Source: Clostridia bacterium
GTDB lineage: Bacteria; Bacillota; Clostridia; Christensenellales; Aristaeellaceae
Length of the DNA stretch: 35,910 nucleotides
NCBI GenBank assembly: GCA_017508975.1
Contig: JAFWQU010000010.1
Location: forward strand, 1 to 35,910
Direction: 5' to 3'
The notes under the pieces: model-generated
Database searches by the model: none
Told to the model about the DNA's origin: nothing
The model's input: only the letters and a program-made list of their open reading frames with translations
Shown here: one piece after another, positions 14,947-22,950 of the stretch
How positions within the stretch are numbered: position 1 is the stretch's first letter
Layout: each line of letters starts with the position of its first letter
Translations under genes and position numbers: made by a program

Positions 14947-15040
14947 ACTTGCGATTGGTTTTGCCCCCCCTCTTTGTAGTACTTATTATTCAGGCAATGC
15001 CTGCGATAATAAAGAATTTTCCAGAAAGGAAAGATGCAAG

Positions 15041-17185
15041 ATGACCAAGCTTGCGAAGATCCTGTCCCTGGTGCTCGCGCTGACCATGCTGGCCGGTGTG
15101 GCTCTGGGCGAAGGCGCTCAGCTGGCTGCGGAAGCCCAGACTGAGGTCGACATGGACGCCTATGAGGCGACCTCCGCGGAAGTGTATGAGCTCGTCCTGG
15201 GCGAGTTCTACAAGATCTATATGGAGGCGAAGGACCCCACGATCAGCGTGTCCGAGCGTTATGCCAAGATGGCTATCGCCGAGGCCAAGCTGATGGGCTC
15301 CGCCGTCATGATCCCCCTGGAGAGCCGCGGCGGCAACTATGCGATCACCCGCATTGCGCCCCGTTCCGCCAACTCCACCCTGTGGGGCAACGACGCGGAC
15401 CGCGTGCACCAGCTCATTATCGTGAAGGAAGGCATCCTGACCTCTGAGCAGGTCAACCACCTCCGCGATCTGTGGAACGAAGTGCACGGCACCGGCACCT
15501 ACGACGGCCTGGCCAAGGCTTACCTGGCCGAGCAGGGCTACGAGCTGACCGACGTGTACAACTATGCCTATACCAGCGACCCCAACACCTGGGACGTGCT
15601 GGCCACCTCCAAGCAGGCGGACTCCCGCGCCATCATCAACACCTATGATGGCCTGTATGAGTACGACGAGGAGAACATTCAGCAGCCGGCTCTGGCCACG
15701 GGCTATACCGTGTCCGAGGACGGCAAGACCTACACCTTCACCATCCGTGAGGGCGTGAAGTGGGTCGACAGCCAGGGCCGCGAGGTCGCCGACGTGAAGG
15801 CCGACGACTGGGTGGCCGGCATGCAGCATATGTGCGACGCCGCTGAGGGCCTTGAGTTCCTCGTGACCGCCGCCGGCTGCAACATCGTGGGCGCTGAGGC
15901 CTATATCAACGGCGAGACCACCGACTTCTCCACCGTTGGCGTGAAGGCCCTGGACGACTACACCCTGGAGTACACCCTGGTTGATCCCTGCGCCTTCTTC
16001 ACCACCATGCTGGGCTACGGTGTGTTCGCTCCCATGAGCCGCGACTACTACACCTCCCAGGGCGGCCAGTTCGGCGCTGACTTCAACGCGGAAGCCGAGA
16101 CCTACCTGTATGGCAAGGATCCCGACCACATCGCGTACAATGGTCCCTATCTGGTGACCAACTCCACCGCCCAGAACACCATCGTGTTCCAGGCCAACCC
16201 CTCCTACTGGAACAAGGACCACATCAACATCCACACCGTCAACTGGTACTACAATGACGGCACGGACGCCCTGAAGGCCTACAACGACTTCAAGGCCGGC
16301 ATCCTGTGCGGCGTGGGCCTGACCTCCTCCAGCCTGGTGCAGGCGAAGGAAGACGGCCTGTTCGATGACCATCACTACATCTCCGCCACCGACGCCACCT
16401 CCTTCATGGGCTTCTTCAACGTGAACCGTCATGCGTTCGCGAACTTCAACGATGCGACCAAGGCCGTGTCCCCCCAGACTGTGGAAGACGCCGCCCGCAC
16501 CAATGCCGCGATGAAGAACATCCACTTCCGTCGCGCCCTGCTGATGAGCCTGGACCGTGGCGCCTATGAGGCCCAGTCCGTCGGCGAGGATCTGAAGTAT
16601 GCCGCCCTGATCAACTCCTACACCCCCGGCAACTTCGTGTATCTGGAAGAGGATGCCACCGTGGAGATCAACGGCGAGTCCAAGACCTTCCCGGCCGGCA
16701 CCTATTATGGCGAGATCATGCAGGCTCAGCTGGACGCTGACGGCGTCGCTGCGAAGGTCTGGGATCCCGAGACCGGCATGAGCTCCGGCTTCGACGGCTG
16801 GTACAATGTGGAAGCCGCTCAGGCTGAGCTGGCGATCGCTGTGGAAGAGCTGGCTGCCGAGGGCGTTGTGATCGACGCGGATCATCCGATCTACATCGAC
16901 GTGCCCACCTTCACCGGCTCCGAGATCTACAACAACCGTGAGGAAGCGCTGAAGCAGTCTGTGGCTGCCGCCTCCAACGGCTTCATCGTGATCAACAAGG
17001 TTGCCTGCCCCACCAGCGGTGAGTGGTACTATGCCGGCTACTATTTCAACCAGGGCCACGAGGCCAACTTCGACCTGTGCGACCTGTCCGGCTGGGGCCC
17101 CGACTACGGCGATCCGCAGAGCTATCTGGACACCATGCTGCCCGACTATGCCGGCTACATGGTGAAGGCCCTGGGCGTCTATTGA
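15041..17185 (+). CDS. oppA: Oligopeptide-binding protein, apparently circularly permuted
   Basis: This is the family 5 extracellular solute-binding protein of the importer, 714 residues. A signal peptide (residues 1-~24, LALTMLAGVALGEGAQ) lacks the lipobox Cys. Residues ~169-700 follow the normal order of the family: YTSDPNTWDVLATSKQADSR, GYTVSEDGKTYTFTIREGVKW and, near the end, GWGPDYGDPQSYLDTM. The protein then stops at once, where OppA-like proteins usually continue for 100 or more residues. That missing part seems to be at the front instead: residues ~41-148, with SERYAKMAIAEAKLMGSAVM and NYAITRIAPR, read like the family's C-terminal segment. Codon use is strongly biased, suggesting high expression. 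AGAAAGGAAAG precedes the ATG. It is first in the opp operon. Function as a peptide receptor is confident; the permutation is an inference. Confidence 0.9.
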   Translation: MTKLAKILSLVLALTMLAGVALGEGAQLAAEAQTEVDMDAYEATSAEVYELVLGEFYKIYMEAKDPTISVSERYAKMAIAEAKLMGSAVMIPLESRGGNYAITRIAPRSANSTLWGNDADRVHQLIIVKEGILTSEQVNHLRDLWNEVHGTGTYDGLAKAYLAEQGYELTDVYNYAYTSDPNTWDVLATSKQADSRAIINTYDGLYEYDEENIQQPALATGYTVSEDGKTYTFTIREGVKWVDSQGREVADVKADDWVAGMQHMCDAAEGLEFLVTAAGCNIVGAEAYINGETTDFSTVGVKALDDYTLEYTLVDPCAFFTTMLGYGVFAPMSRDYYTSQGGQFGADFNAEAETYLYGKDPDHIAYNGPYLVTNSTAQNTIVFQANPSYWNKDHINIHTVNWYYNDGTDALKAYNDFKAGILCGVGLTSSSLVQAKEDGLFDDHHYISATDATSFMGFFNVNRHAFANFNDATKAVSPQTVEDAARTNAAMKNIHFRRALLMSLDRGAYEAQSVGEDLKYAALINSYTPGNFVYLEEDATVEINGESKTFPAGTYYGEIMQAQLDADGVAAKVWDPETGMSSGFDGWYNVEAAQAELAIAVEELAAEGVVIDADHPIYIDVPTFTGSEIYNNREEALKQSVAAASNGFIVINKVACPTSGEWYYAGYYFNQGHEANFDLCDLSGWGPDYGDPQSYLDTMLPDYAGYMVKALGVY

Positions 17186-17224
17186 TTCCCGGAACCTGAA
17201 AACGGTTTAACCTAATCTAGGCGG

Positions 17225-17249
17225 GGGGATGACGGCTTCCGTCATCCCC
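17225..17249 (+). promoter_or_regulatory. Perfect hairpin between oppA and oppB
   Basis: An 11-bp perfect stem (GGGGATGACGG, 17225-17235, with CCGTCATCCCC, 17239-17249) has a 3-base loop. No T-run follows, so it is unlikely to be a full terminator. Such stems after binding-protein genes commonly protect the upstream mRNA end and raise the ratio of binding protein to permease; that role is inferred here. Confidence 0.7.
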
Positions 17250-17276
17250 TCTGCCGATTCTGATGAGAGTGATCGC

Positions 17277-18845
17277 ATGACAAAATATCTGATTCGGCGC
17301 TTCCTGCACGGCCTGTTTTCCGTGATCGTCGTCGTCGCCATCGTGATGCTGCTGATTTACTCCTGCCTGGACCGGCAGCTGATTTTCGCGCAGGACCCGG
17401 TTTACACCCAGCTGGGCAACAACGCGAAGGTCCTGTACCAGTACCGGCGCTGGGAGTCTTTCGGCTACATCGACTATGTCCCGTATGCTGAGTGGCTCCA
17501 GGAGGTCGCGACGGCCGGGGAGATCGCTCCCGAGGAAGTCCAGGGGCTCTCCGCGATCGGCCGCAAAGCCGCCGATGACGAGGCGTCTGTGGCGTCCTAT
17601 GTCTCCCGCTTCACCCAGGAGTACGAGGCGAAGGGCTACAAGGTCATCCGCCTCGATGCGAAGCTCTCCAAGAAGAAGGTGGCGCCCGGCGGCAACCAGG
17701 CGCTTTTCGCCTATAAAGACAAGCCCCTCCTCGGCCGGCTCTGGAAGTACCTGACCGGCCTGCTTTCGGTGGACAACATCCACTATGTGCAGGAGGACGT
17801 GGGGGCGCGCGGACTGACGTTCACGCTCCACGACCCTGCCTACGGCGGGGAGAAATTCGCGCCGGCCGTGATCGGCAACGGCACGCTGCACAAGTATCTG
17901 ATCTATACCGACGGCAGGTTCCCGTTCATCCACCAGAACCTGCTCACCATCAATCTCGGCAAATCCTACACGGTCAACTCCGGCGTGGACGTGTTTGAGA
18001 GCATGAACGCGCCGCAGGGCTCTTATGTCCGCTCCACCATCACCTATCCCACGGGCCTCGTCGAGGAGAGCGCGGATGACCTGCATACCGCGACCTACGC
18101 CGCCGGCTCCCGCGAGAGCAGCCGCGTCAACATCGACCGCTTCACGGACGATTATACCGCGGTCACCACGGCCAAGAGCGGTCTGAGCCAGATCGGCTAC
18201 TCCTTCGTGATCGGTATTATCTCCTCGTTCCTCGCCTATCTGCTGAGCGTTCCGATGGGCATCGTGATGGCCCGCAAGAAGGACAAGCTGATCGACAAGA
18301 TCGGCACGATCTATATCATCTTCATCATCGCGGTGCCGTCCCTGGCCTACATCTTCCTCTTCAAGGCGATCGGCTACGCCATCGGCCTGCCGACCACCTT
18401 CAACATGGACTCCAATGACTGGCGCATGTATGTGCTGCCCATCGTCTCGCTGACGCTGCCCTCCGTGGCGGGTCTGATGAAGTGGCTGCGGCGCTACATG
18501 ATCGACCAGATGAATTCCGACTATGTCAAGTTCGCCCGTTCCGGCGGACTTTCGGAGCGGGAAATCTTCTCCCGCCATATCCTGAAAAACGCGATCATCC
18601 CGCTGGTGCACGGCATTCCCGGCACGGTGCTCGGATCCCTGGTGGGCGCCATCATCACCGAGCGCGTGTACGTGGTGCCCGGCGCCGGCAACCTGCTGAC
18701 AAAGGCCATCAATATGTACGACAACGGCGTGATCGTGGGCGTCGCCCTCTTCTACGCCTGCCTCACGGTGGTCTCCATTATCCTGGGCGATATCATGATG
18801 TCCCTGGTGGATCCGCGGATCAACTTTACATCGAAGGCGAGGTGA
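17277..18845 (+). CDS. oppB: Oligopeptide ABC transporter permease, large extracytoplasmic insertion
   Basis: A membrane subunit of the importer, 522 residues, against ~310 for typical OppB/DppB. TM1 is at about residues 10-28 (GLFSVIVVVAIVMLLIY). A ~270-residue extracytoplasmic region (about 30-300) follows, then five more membrane segments from about residue 302. The cytoplasmic EAA loop that contacts the ATPases is present (VKFARSGGLSEREIFSRHIL, about 417-436). The size and layout resemble AmiC/OppB of streptococci. The ATG at 17277 (MTKYLIRRFLHG) is preferred on protein grounds; its ribosome binding site (GAGAGTG) is weak. An upstream ATG at 17229 lies inside the hairpin. oppC follows six bases later. 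Confidence 0.93.
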   Translation: MTKYLIRRFLHGLFSVIVVVAIVMLLIYSCLDRQLIFAQDPVYTQLGNNAKVLYQYRRWESFGYIDYVPYAEWLQEVATAGEIAPEEVQGLSAIGRKAADDEASVASYVSRFTQEYEAKGYKVIRLDAKLSKKKVAPGGNQALFAYKDKPLLGRLWKYLTGLLSVDNIHYVQEDVGARGLTFTLHDPAYGGEKFAPAVIGNGTLHKYLIYTDGRFPFIHQNLLTINLGKSYTVNSGVDVFESMNAPQGSYVRSTITYPTGLVEESADDLHTATYAAGSRESSRVNIDRFTDDYTAVTTAKSGLSQIGYSFVIGIISSFLAYLLSVPMGIVMARKKDKLIDKIGTIYIIFIIAVPSLAYIFLFKAIGYAIGLPTTFNMDSNDWRMYVLPIVSLTLPSVAGLMKWLRRYMIDQMNSDYVKFARSGGLSEREIFSRHILKNAIIPLVHGIPGTVLGSLVGAIITERVYVVPGAGNLLTKAINMYDNGVIVGVALFYACLTVVSIILGDIMMSLVDPRINFTSKAR

Positions 18846-18851
18846 GAAGGG

Positions 18852-19877
18852 ATGTCTGAGACGAATAAGACGGTCAGCCTGAAAAAGGCCTCCGAGGGAC
18901 TGTACGACCTGAGCGATCTGGGCATGAGCGAGGACGAGCTGTTCAGCCATGTGGACCACTCGGCCATGGAGTCCGAGAAGATCACCGCGCCCCGGTATTC
19001 CTACTGGAAGAGCGTGTTCCGCGTGTTTTTCCGCAAGCGGATCAATATCGTGATCCTGACCCTGTTTGCGCTGATTTTGATTTTTGCCTACGTTTATCCG
19101 GCCATCATCGGGTATGATCCCACCACGGACCCCTTCAAGAATCTGATGGACTCCTCCGCCAAGCATCTGTGGCCCACCAAGGCGCTGGAGAAGTTCGGCT
19201 ACAGCATCCACTGGATCCTCGGCACGGGCAAATCGGGCGAGTCCACCTTTGACGCGATCTGGTTCGGCAGCCGGATCTCCGTCTCCATGGCCTTTATCTG
19301 CGCGCTGATCAACATGACGGTGGGCATTATCCTGGGCGCGGTGTGGGGCTTCTCGAAGAAGTTCGACCTGGTGATGATGGAGGTCTACAACATCCTCGCC
19401 AACGTGCCGTACATCCTGTTCATATCCGTTCTGGTGCTGATCTTTTCGGCGGGCTTCTGGACCATGGTGTTCGCGCTGACAATCACGGGCTGGCTGAGCA
19501 TCGCCTACTTTATCCGAACGCAGGTGATTATCATCCGCGACCGGGAGTACAACCTGGCCTCCCGCTGCCTGGGCACGCCGATCCTGCGCATCGCGATGAA
19601 GAACATCCTGCCCTTCATGACCAGCGTCATCGTGACCCTGGCCGCCACGGAGATCCCGATCTACATCTCCTACGAGGTGTTCCTCTCCTACATCGGCATG
19701 GGCATGTCGGAAATGTCGCTTGGCCGCCTGATCTACCAGGCGGAGAACGCGATGCTGACGCCGGGCTGGCAGTTTGAGTTCTGGAGCCCGGTGGCCATCG
19801 CCTCCATCATCACCGTCGTCCTCTATGTGGTCGGTCAGAACCTGGGCGACGCGTCCGACCCGAGAACCCATATGTGA
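18852..19877 (+). CDS. oppC: Oligopeptide ABC transporter permease
   Basis: The second membrane subunit, 341 residues. A cytoplasmic N-terminal stretch of ~55 residues precedes TM1 (INIVILTLFALILIFAYVYP, about 64-83). An external loop with HWILGTGKSGESTFDAIWFG (the family's LGTD.-GRD-like region) leads to the permease core. The EAA loop is LASRCLGTPILRIAMKNILP (about 236-255). The end matches the family (LGDASDPRTHM). It resembles AmiD/OppC. A GAGGTGA site (18839-18845) overlaps the oppB stop seven bases before the ATG. oppD starts nine bases after its stop. It should form the translocation pore with OppB. Confidence 0.95.
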   Translation: MSETNKTVSLKKASEGLYDLSDLGMSEDELFSHVDHSAMESEKITAPRYSYWKSVFRVFFRKRINIVILTLFALILIFAYVYPAIIGYDPTTDPFKNLMDSSAKHLWPTKALEKFGYSIHWILGTGKSGESTFDAIWFGSRISVSMAFICALINMTVGIILGAVWGFSKKFDLVMMEVYNILANVPYILFISVLVLIFSAGFWTMVFALTITGWLSIAYFIRTQVIIIRDREYNLASRCLGTPILRIAMKNILPFMTSVIVTLAATEIPIYISYEVFLSYIGMGMSEMSLGRLIYQAENAMLTPGWQFEFWSPVAIASIITVVLYVVGQNLGDASDPRTHM

Positions 19878-19885
19878 GGTGCCGC

Positions 19886-21634
19886 ATGGAAGAGAAGAAC
19901 ATTCTTTTGTCCGCCAGGGATCTGGTGGTCAAGTTCCGGGTCCGCGGCCGCATCCTCACCGCCATCCGGAGCGTTTCACTGGATATCTATGAGGATGAGT
20001 GCATCGCCATCGTGGGTGAGTCCGGCTCCGGCAAGAGCGTTTTCACCAAGACCTTCGCCGGCATGCTGGACGAGAACGGCTTTATCGACCAGGGCGAGAT
20101 CATCTTCGCCGATCCCGAGCTGGCGGACACGCATGTGGCGCTGTCCCCCGCGATCCGCCGCATGATGCAGACCGCGAAGACCCAGCTGGACGAGGCGTCC
20201 AAGCTTGAATACGGCGCGGAGACCTGGCGCGAGATGGAGCGCCTCAAGGCGGACCACGAGGCGGCGGGCAGCCTGACCGAGGAGGAGAAGCAGGCGATCG
20301 AGGACGAGATCAGCGATCTTGTTTTCCAGCGCACGGAGCTGTTCAACCTCAAGCAGACCCTGGACACCCGCAAGGAGAAGGACCGCATCCACGAGACGAC
20401 GAACCAGATCAGCGCGCTGGACGCGAAGATCAAGGCACTGCAGAAAAAGCGCGAGGAGATGATCAAGACCCGCCGCGCGCAGACGAAGCAGAACGCCCAG
20501 CTCCAGCACGACTTCCAGACGCAGATGAACGCCCTGAAGGGCAACTACGAGGATCAGATCAAGAAGGAGATCACCCAGGACCAGCGCAGCCGCAACGAGC
20601 GCCTGGCCAAGGAGATCTGCCTGTCCATCGGCCGCTACAGCAGGGTGAAGCGCTCCCGGTGCTTCCGCGACCTGCTGAAGGCGCTGCGCAGCGCCATGCG
20701 CGAGGGACAGAACCTCTCGGACGAGGAGACGCTGAACAACGTCTTCAGTCCGGTGACCTTCCGTGTGCGCTACCTGGATGAGACCCCCGAGACGCTGCAC
20801 GGCACCTGCGTGATCGACCTGGCGAAGGTCCGGGACGCCACCGACTGGACGTACATCCGCGGCACGCGCATCGCGACCGTCTTCCAGGACCCCATGACCA
20901 GCCTGAACCCGATCATCACCATCGGCAAGCAGATCACCTCCATCATCCTCAAGCACCAGCAGTGCTCCGAGGTGGAGGCCCGCAAGCGCGCGCTGGAGCT
21001 GATGATGAAGGTCGGCATTCCGAACGCCGAGAAGCGCTTCGACGACTATCCCTTCCAGTACTCCGGCGGCATGCGGCAGCGCATCGTCATCGCCATCGCG
21101 CTCTCCTGCCAGCCGAAGATTCTGATCTGCGACGAGCCCACCACGGCCCTGGACGTGACCATCCAGGCGCAGATCCTGAAGCTCCTGAAGGACCTGCAGC
21201 GGGAGTTCGGCTACACGATCGTCTTCATCACCCACGACCTGGGCGTGGTGGCGAACGTGGCGGACCGCGTGGCGGTTATGTACGCCGGGCAGATCGTGGA
21301 GGTCGGCAAGGTGGAGGAGGTCTTCTACGATCCCCGCCATCCCTATACCTGGGCGCTGCTCTCCTCCCTGCCGCAGCTGGCGCAGAAGAACACCCAGCTC
21401 TACTCCATCACCGGCACGCCCCCGTCCCTGTACAACAAGATCGTGGGCGATCCCTTCGCGCCGCGCAATCCCTATTGCATGAAGATCGACACGCTGCTGG
21501 AGCCGCCGATGTTCCGGGTGACCGATACCCACTTCGCCAAGACCTGGCTGGAGGATCCCCGGGCCCCGAAGGTGCAGAAGCCCGAGATCATTGAGAACAT
21601 CCATCAGAAGCTGATCGATGCATTCAACATTTAG
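19886..21634 (+). CDS. oppD: Oligopeptide ABC transporter ATPase with a long coiled-coil insertion
   Basis: One of the two ATPase subunits. All ATPase motifs are present: Walker A GESGSGKS (residues 44-51), Q-loop Q334 in [12 protein letters not shown], signature YSGGMRQR (392-399), Walker [13 protein letters not shown] (412-423) and switch H450. At 582 residues it is ~230 longer than normal. The excess lies between EIIF (71-74) and [16 protein letters not shown] (321-336), normally ~35 residues apart. The insertion is charged and heptad-like (about 95-245), with many Lys/Glu/Gln, so mostly coiled coil. The C-terminal oligopeptide-transporter extension is present, but the usual cysteine cluster is reduced to a single Cys ([12 protein letters not shown]). 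The ATG at 19886 has AGGTG just upstream; an earlier GTG overlaps the oppC stop. Confidence 0.93.
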   Translation: MEEKNILLSARDLVVKFRVRGRILTAIRSVSLDIYEDECIAIVGESGSGKSVFTKTFAGMLDENGFIDQGEIIFADPELADTHVALSPAIRRMMQTAKTQLDEASKLEYGAETWREMERLKADHEAAGSLTEEEKQAIEDEISDLVFQRTELFNLKQTLDTRKEKDRIHETTNQISALDAKIKALQKKREEMIKTRRAQTKQNAQLQHDFQTQMNALKGNYEDQIKKEITQDQRSRNERLAKEICLSIGRYSRVKRSRCFRDLLKALRSAMREGQNLSDEETLNNVFSPVTFRVRYLDETPETLHGTCVIDLAKVRDATDWTYIRGTRIATVFQDPMTSLNPIITIGKQITSIILKHQQCSEVEARKRALELMMKVGIPNAEKRFDDYPFQYSGGMRQRIVIAIALSCQPKILICDEPTTALDVTIQAQILKLLKDLQREFGYTIVFITHDLGVVANVADRVAVMYAGQIVEVGKVEEVFYDPRHPYTWALLSSLPQLAQKNTQLYSITGTPPSLYNKIVGDPFAPRNPYCMKIDTLLEPPMFRVTDTHFAKTWLEDPRAPKVQKPEIIENIHQKLIDAFNI

Positions 21635-21645
21635 GAGGAACGGCT

Positions 21646-22935
21646 GTGTCTGAAAACATGAGCAATAACGCCGCCCATCTGCCGGAGCACGGGCCGGTGG
21701 GGCCGGACGGCCGCGAAATCCTGCTCTCCCTGCGGAATGTGGACATCACCTTCGGCAAGGGAGACAACGCGGTGCGGGCGGTCCGCAACGCGAGCTTTGA
21801 TATCTACAAGGGCGAGACTTTCTCGCTGGTGGGCGAGTCCGGCTCGGGCAAGACGACCATCGGCCGCGCGGTCATCCGCGTGAACCCCTGCGCCGCGGGC
21901 GAGATCCTCTACAAGGGCGTCCGCATCTCGGGCAAGATCCCGCGCTCCCTGGACCGGGAGGTCATCCGCAACATCCAGATGGTCTTCCAGGATCCGGCGG
22001 CCTCGCTGAACGAGCGCGCGACGGTCGACTACATCATCTCCGAGGGCCTGTACAATTTCCATCTGTTCAACTCCGAGGCGGAGCGCGTGCAGAAGGTCGA
22101 GACCATGATCAACGAGGTCGGCCTGCTGCCCGAGCACCTGACCCGCTATCCGCACGAGTTCTCCGGCGGCCAGCGGCAGCGCATCGGCCTGGCCCGCGCC
22201 ATGGTCATGGAGCCGGAGCTGGTCATCGCCGACGAGCCCATCTCCGCGCTGGACGTGTCGATCCGCGCGCAGGTGCTGAACCTGATGAAGAAGTTCCAGC
22301 AGGAACAGAACATCACCTACCTGTTCATCGCCCACGACCTGTCCATCGTGCGCTTCATCTCCGACCGCATCGCCGTTATCTACAAGGGCGATATCGTCGA
22401 GGTGGCGGAGACGGACGAACTGTTCAACTACCCGCTGCACCCCTATACCCGCTCGCTGATCTCCGCGATCCCGATCCCGGATCCGAAGCTGGAGAAGCAC
22501 AAGCAGCTCTTCACCTACGATCCCTCGGTGCACGATTACAGCGTGGAGAAGCCCGAGCTGACGGACATCGGCCACGGCCACTTTGTCTACGGCAGCCCCT
22601 CCGAGATCAAGCAGTACCGCGCGACCCGCGAGGCCGGCGTGCCGCTCAAGTCGATCACCATCCTCCCGGAGGGAGAGGAGGCGCCTTCCTCCGTGGGCGA
22701 GACGCTGGTGGACGAGGAGTTCCTCCAGACGCCGGTGCACGACACGGGCAATGTCTGGCTGGCGGTGCTGTCGTTCTTCCTGCCGCTGCTGGGCATTGTC
22801 GGGACGCTGCTGTTCAAGAAATACCGCCATTTCCGCAACATGAAGATGTGCAAGAAGGGCACGATTCTCGGCTTCTCCGTGATCGGCGCCGTGATTGTGC
22901 TGATGGCGATCCTGCTGTTCCTCTCGACCGTCTGA
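21646..22935 (+). CDS. oppF: Oligopeptide ABC transporter ATPase with a C-terminal hydrophobic tail
   Basis: The second ATPase subunit, 429 residues. Motifs: Walker [10 protein letters not shown] (63-71), Q-loop in [16 protein letters not shown], signature FSGGQRQR, Walker [13 protein letters not shown] and the switch His in IAHDLS. OppF proteins usually end at ~310-330 residues. Here a linker is followed by ~60 residues with two hydrophobic segments (about 371-389, containing a Pro, and 405-427) separated by a very basic loop ([14 protein letters not shown]). This would tether the ATPase to the membrane; the basic loop suggests the first segment may be re-entrant. The start is the GTG at 21646, with AGGAGG (21633-21638) seven bases upstream. 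It is 11 bases after oppD and 15 before the next gene. Confidence 0.94.
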   Translation: MSENMSNNAAHLPEHGPVGPDGREILLSLRNVDITFGKGDNAVRAVRNASFDIYKGETFSLVGESGSGKTTIGRAVIRVNPCAAGEILYKGVRISGKIPRSLDREVIRNIQMVFQDPAASLNERATVDYIISEGLYNFHLFNSEAERVQKVETMINEVGLLPEHLTRYPHEFSGGQRQRIGLARAMVMEPELVIADEPISALDVSIRAQVLNLMKKFQQEQNITYLFIAHDLSIVRFISDRIAVIYKGDIVEVAETDELFNYPLHPYTRSLISAIPIPDPKLEKHKQLFTYDPSVHDYSVEKPELTDIGHGHFVYGSPSEIKQYRATREAGVPLKSITILPEGEEAPSSVGETLVDEEFLQTPVHDTGNVWLAVLSFFLPLLGIVGTLLFKKYRHFRNMKMCKKGTILGFSVIGAVIVLMAILLFLSTV

Positions 22936-22950
22936 CGGGAGAGAAGCGCG

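Noticed and set aside
14947-15040. A riboswitch or T-box in the oppA leader
   Set aside because: The leader is short, AT-rich and shows no strong stems, T-box sequence or terminator-antiterminator pair.
15041-17185. oppA as a frameshifted or truncated pseudogene
   Set aside because: The frame is open through 714 codons with strong, uniform codon bias. The apparent missing C-terminal segment is found at the N-terminus.
17222-17249. The oppA-oppB hairpin as a full terminator
   Set aside because: The stem is strong but no run of T follows, and oppB continues without another promoter.
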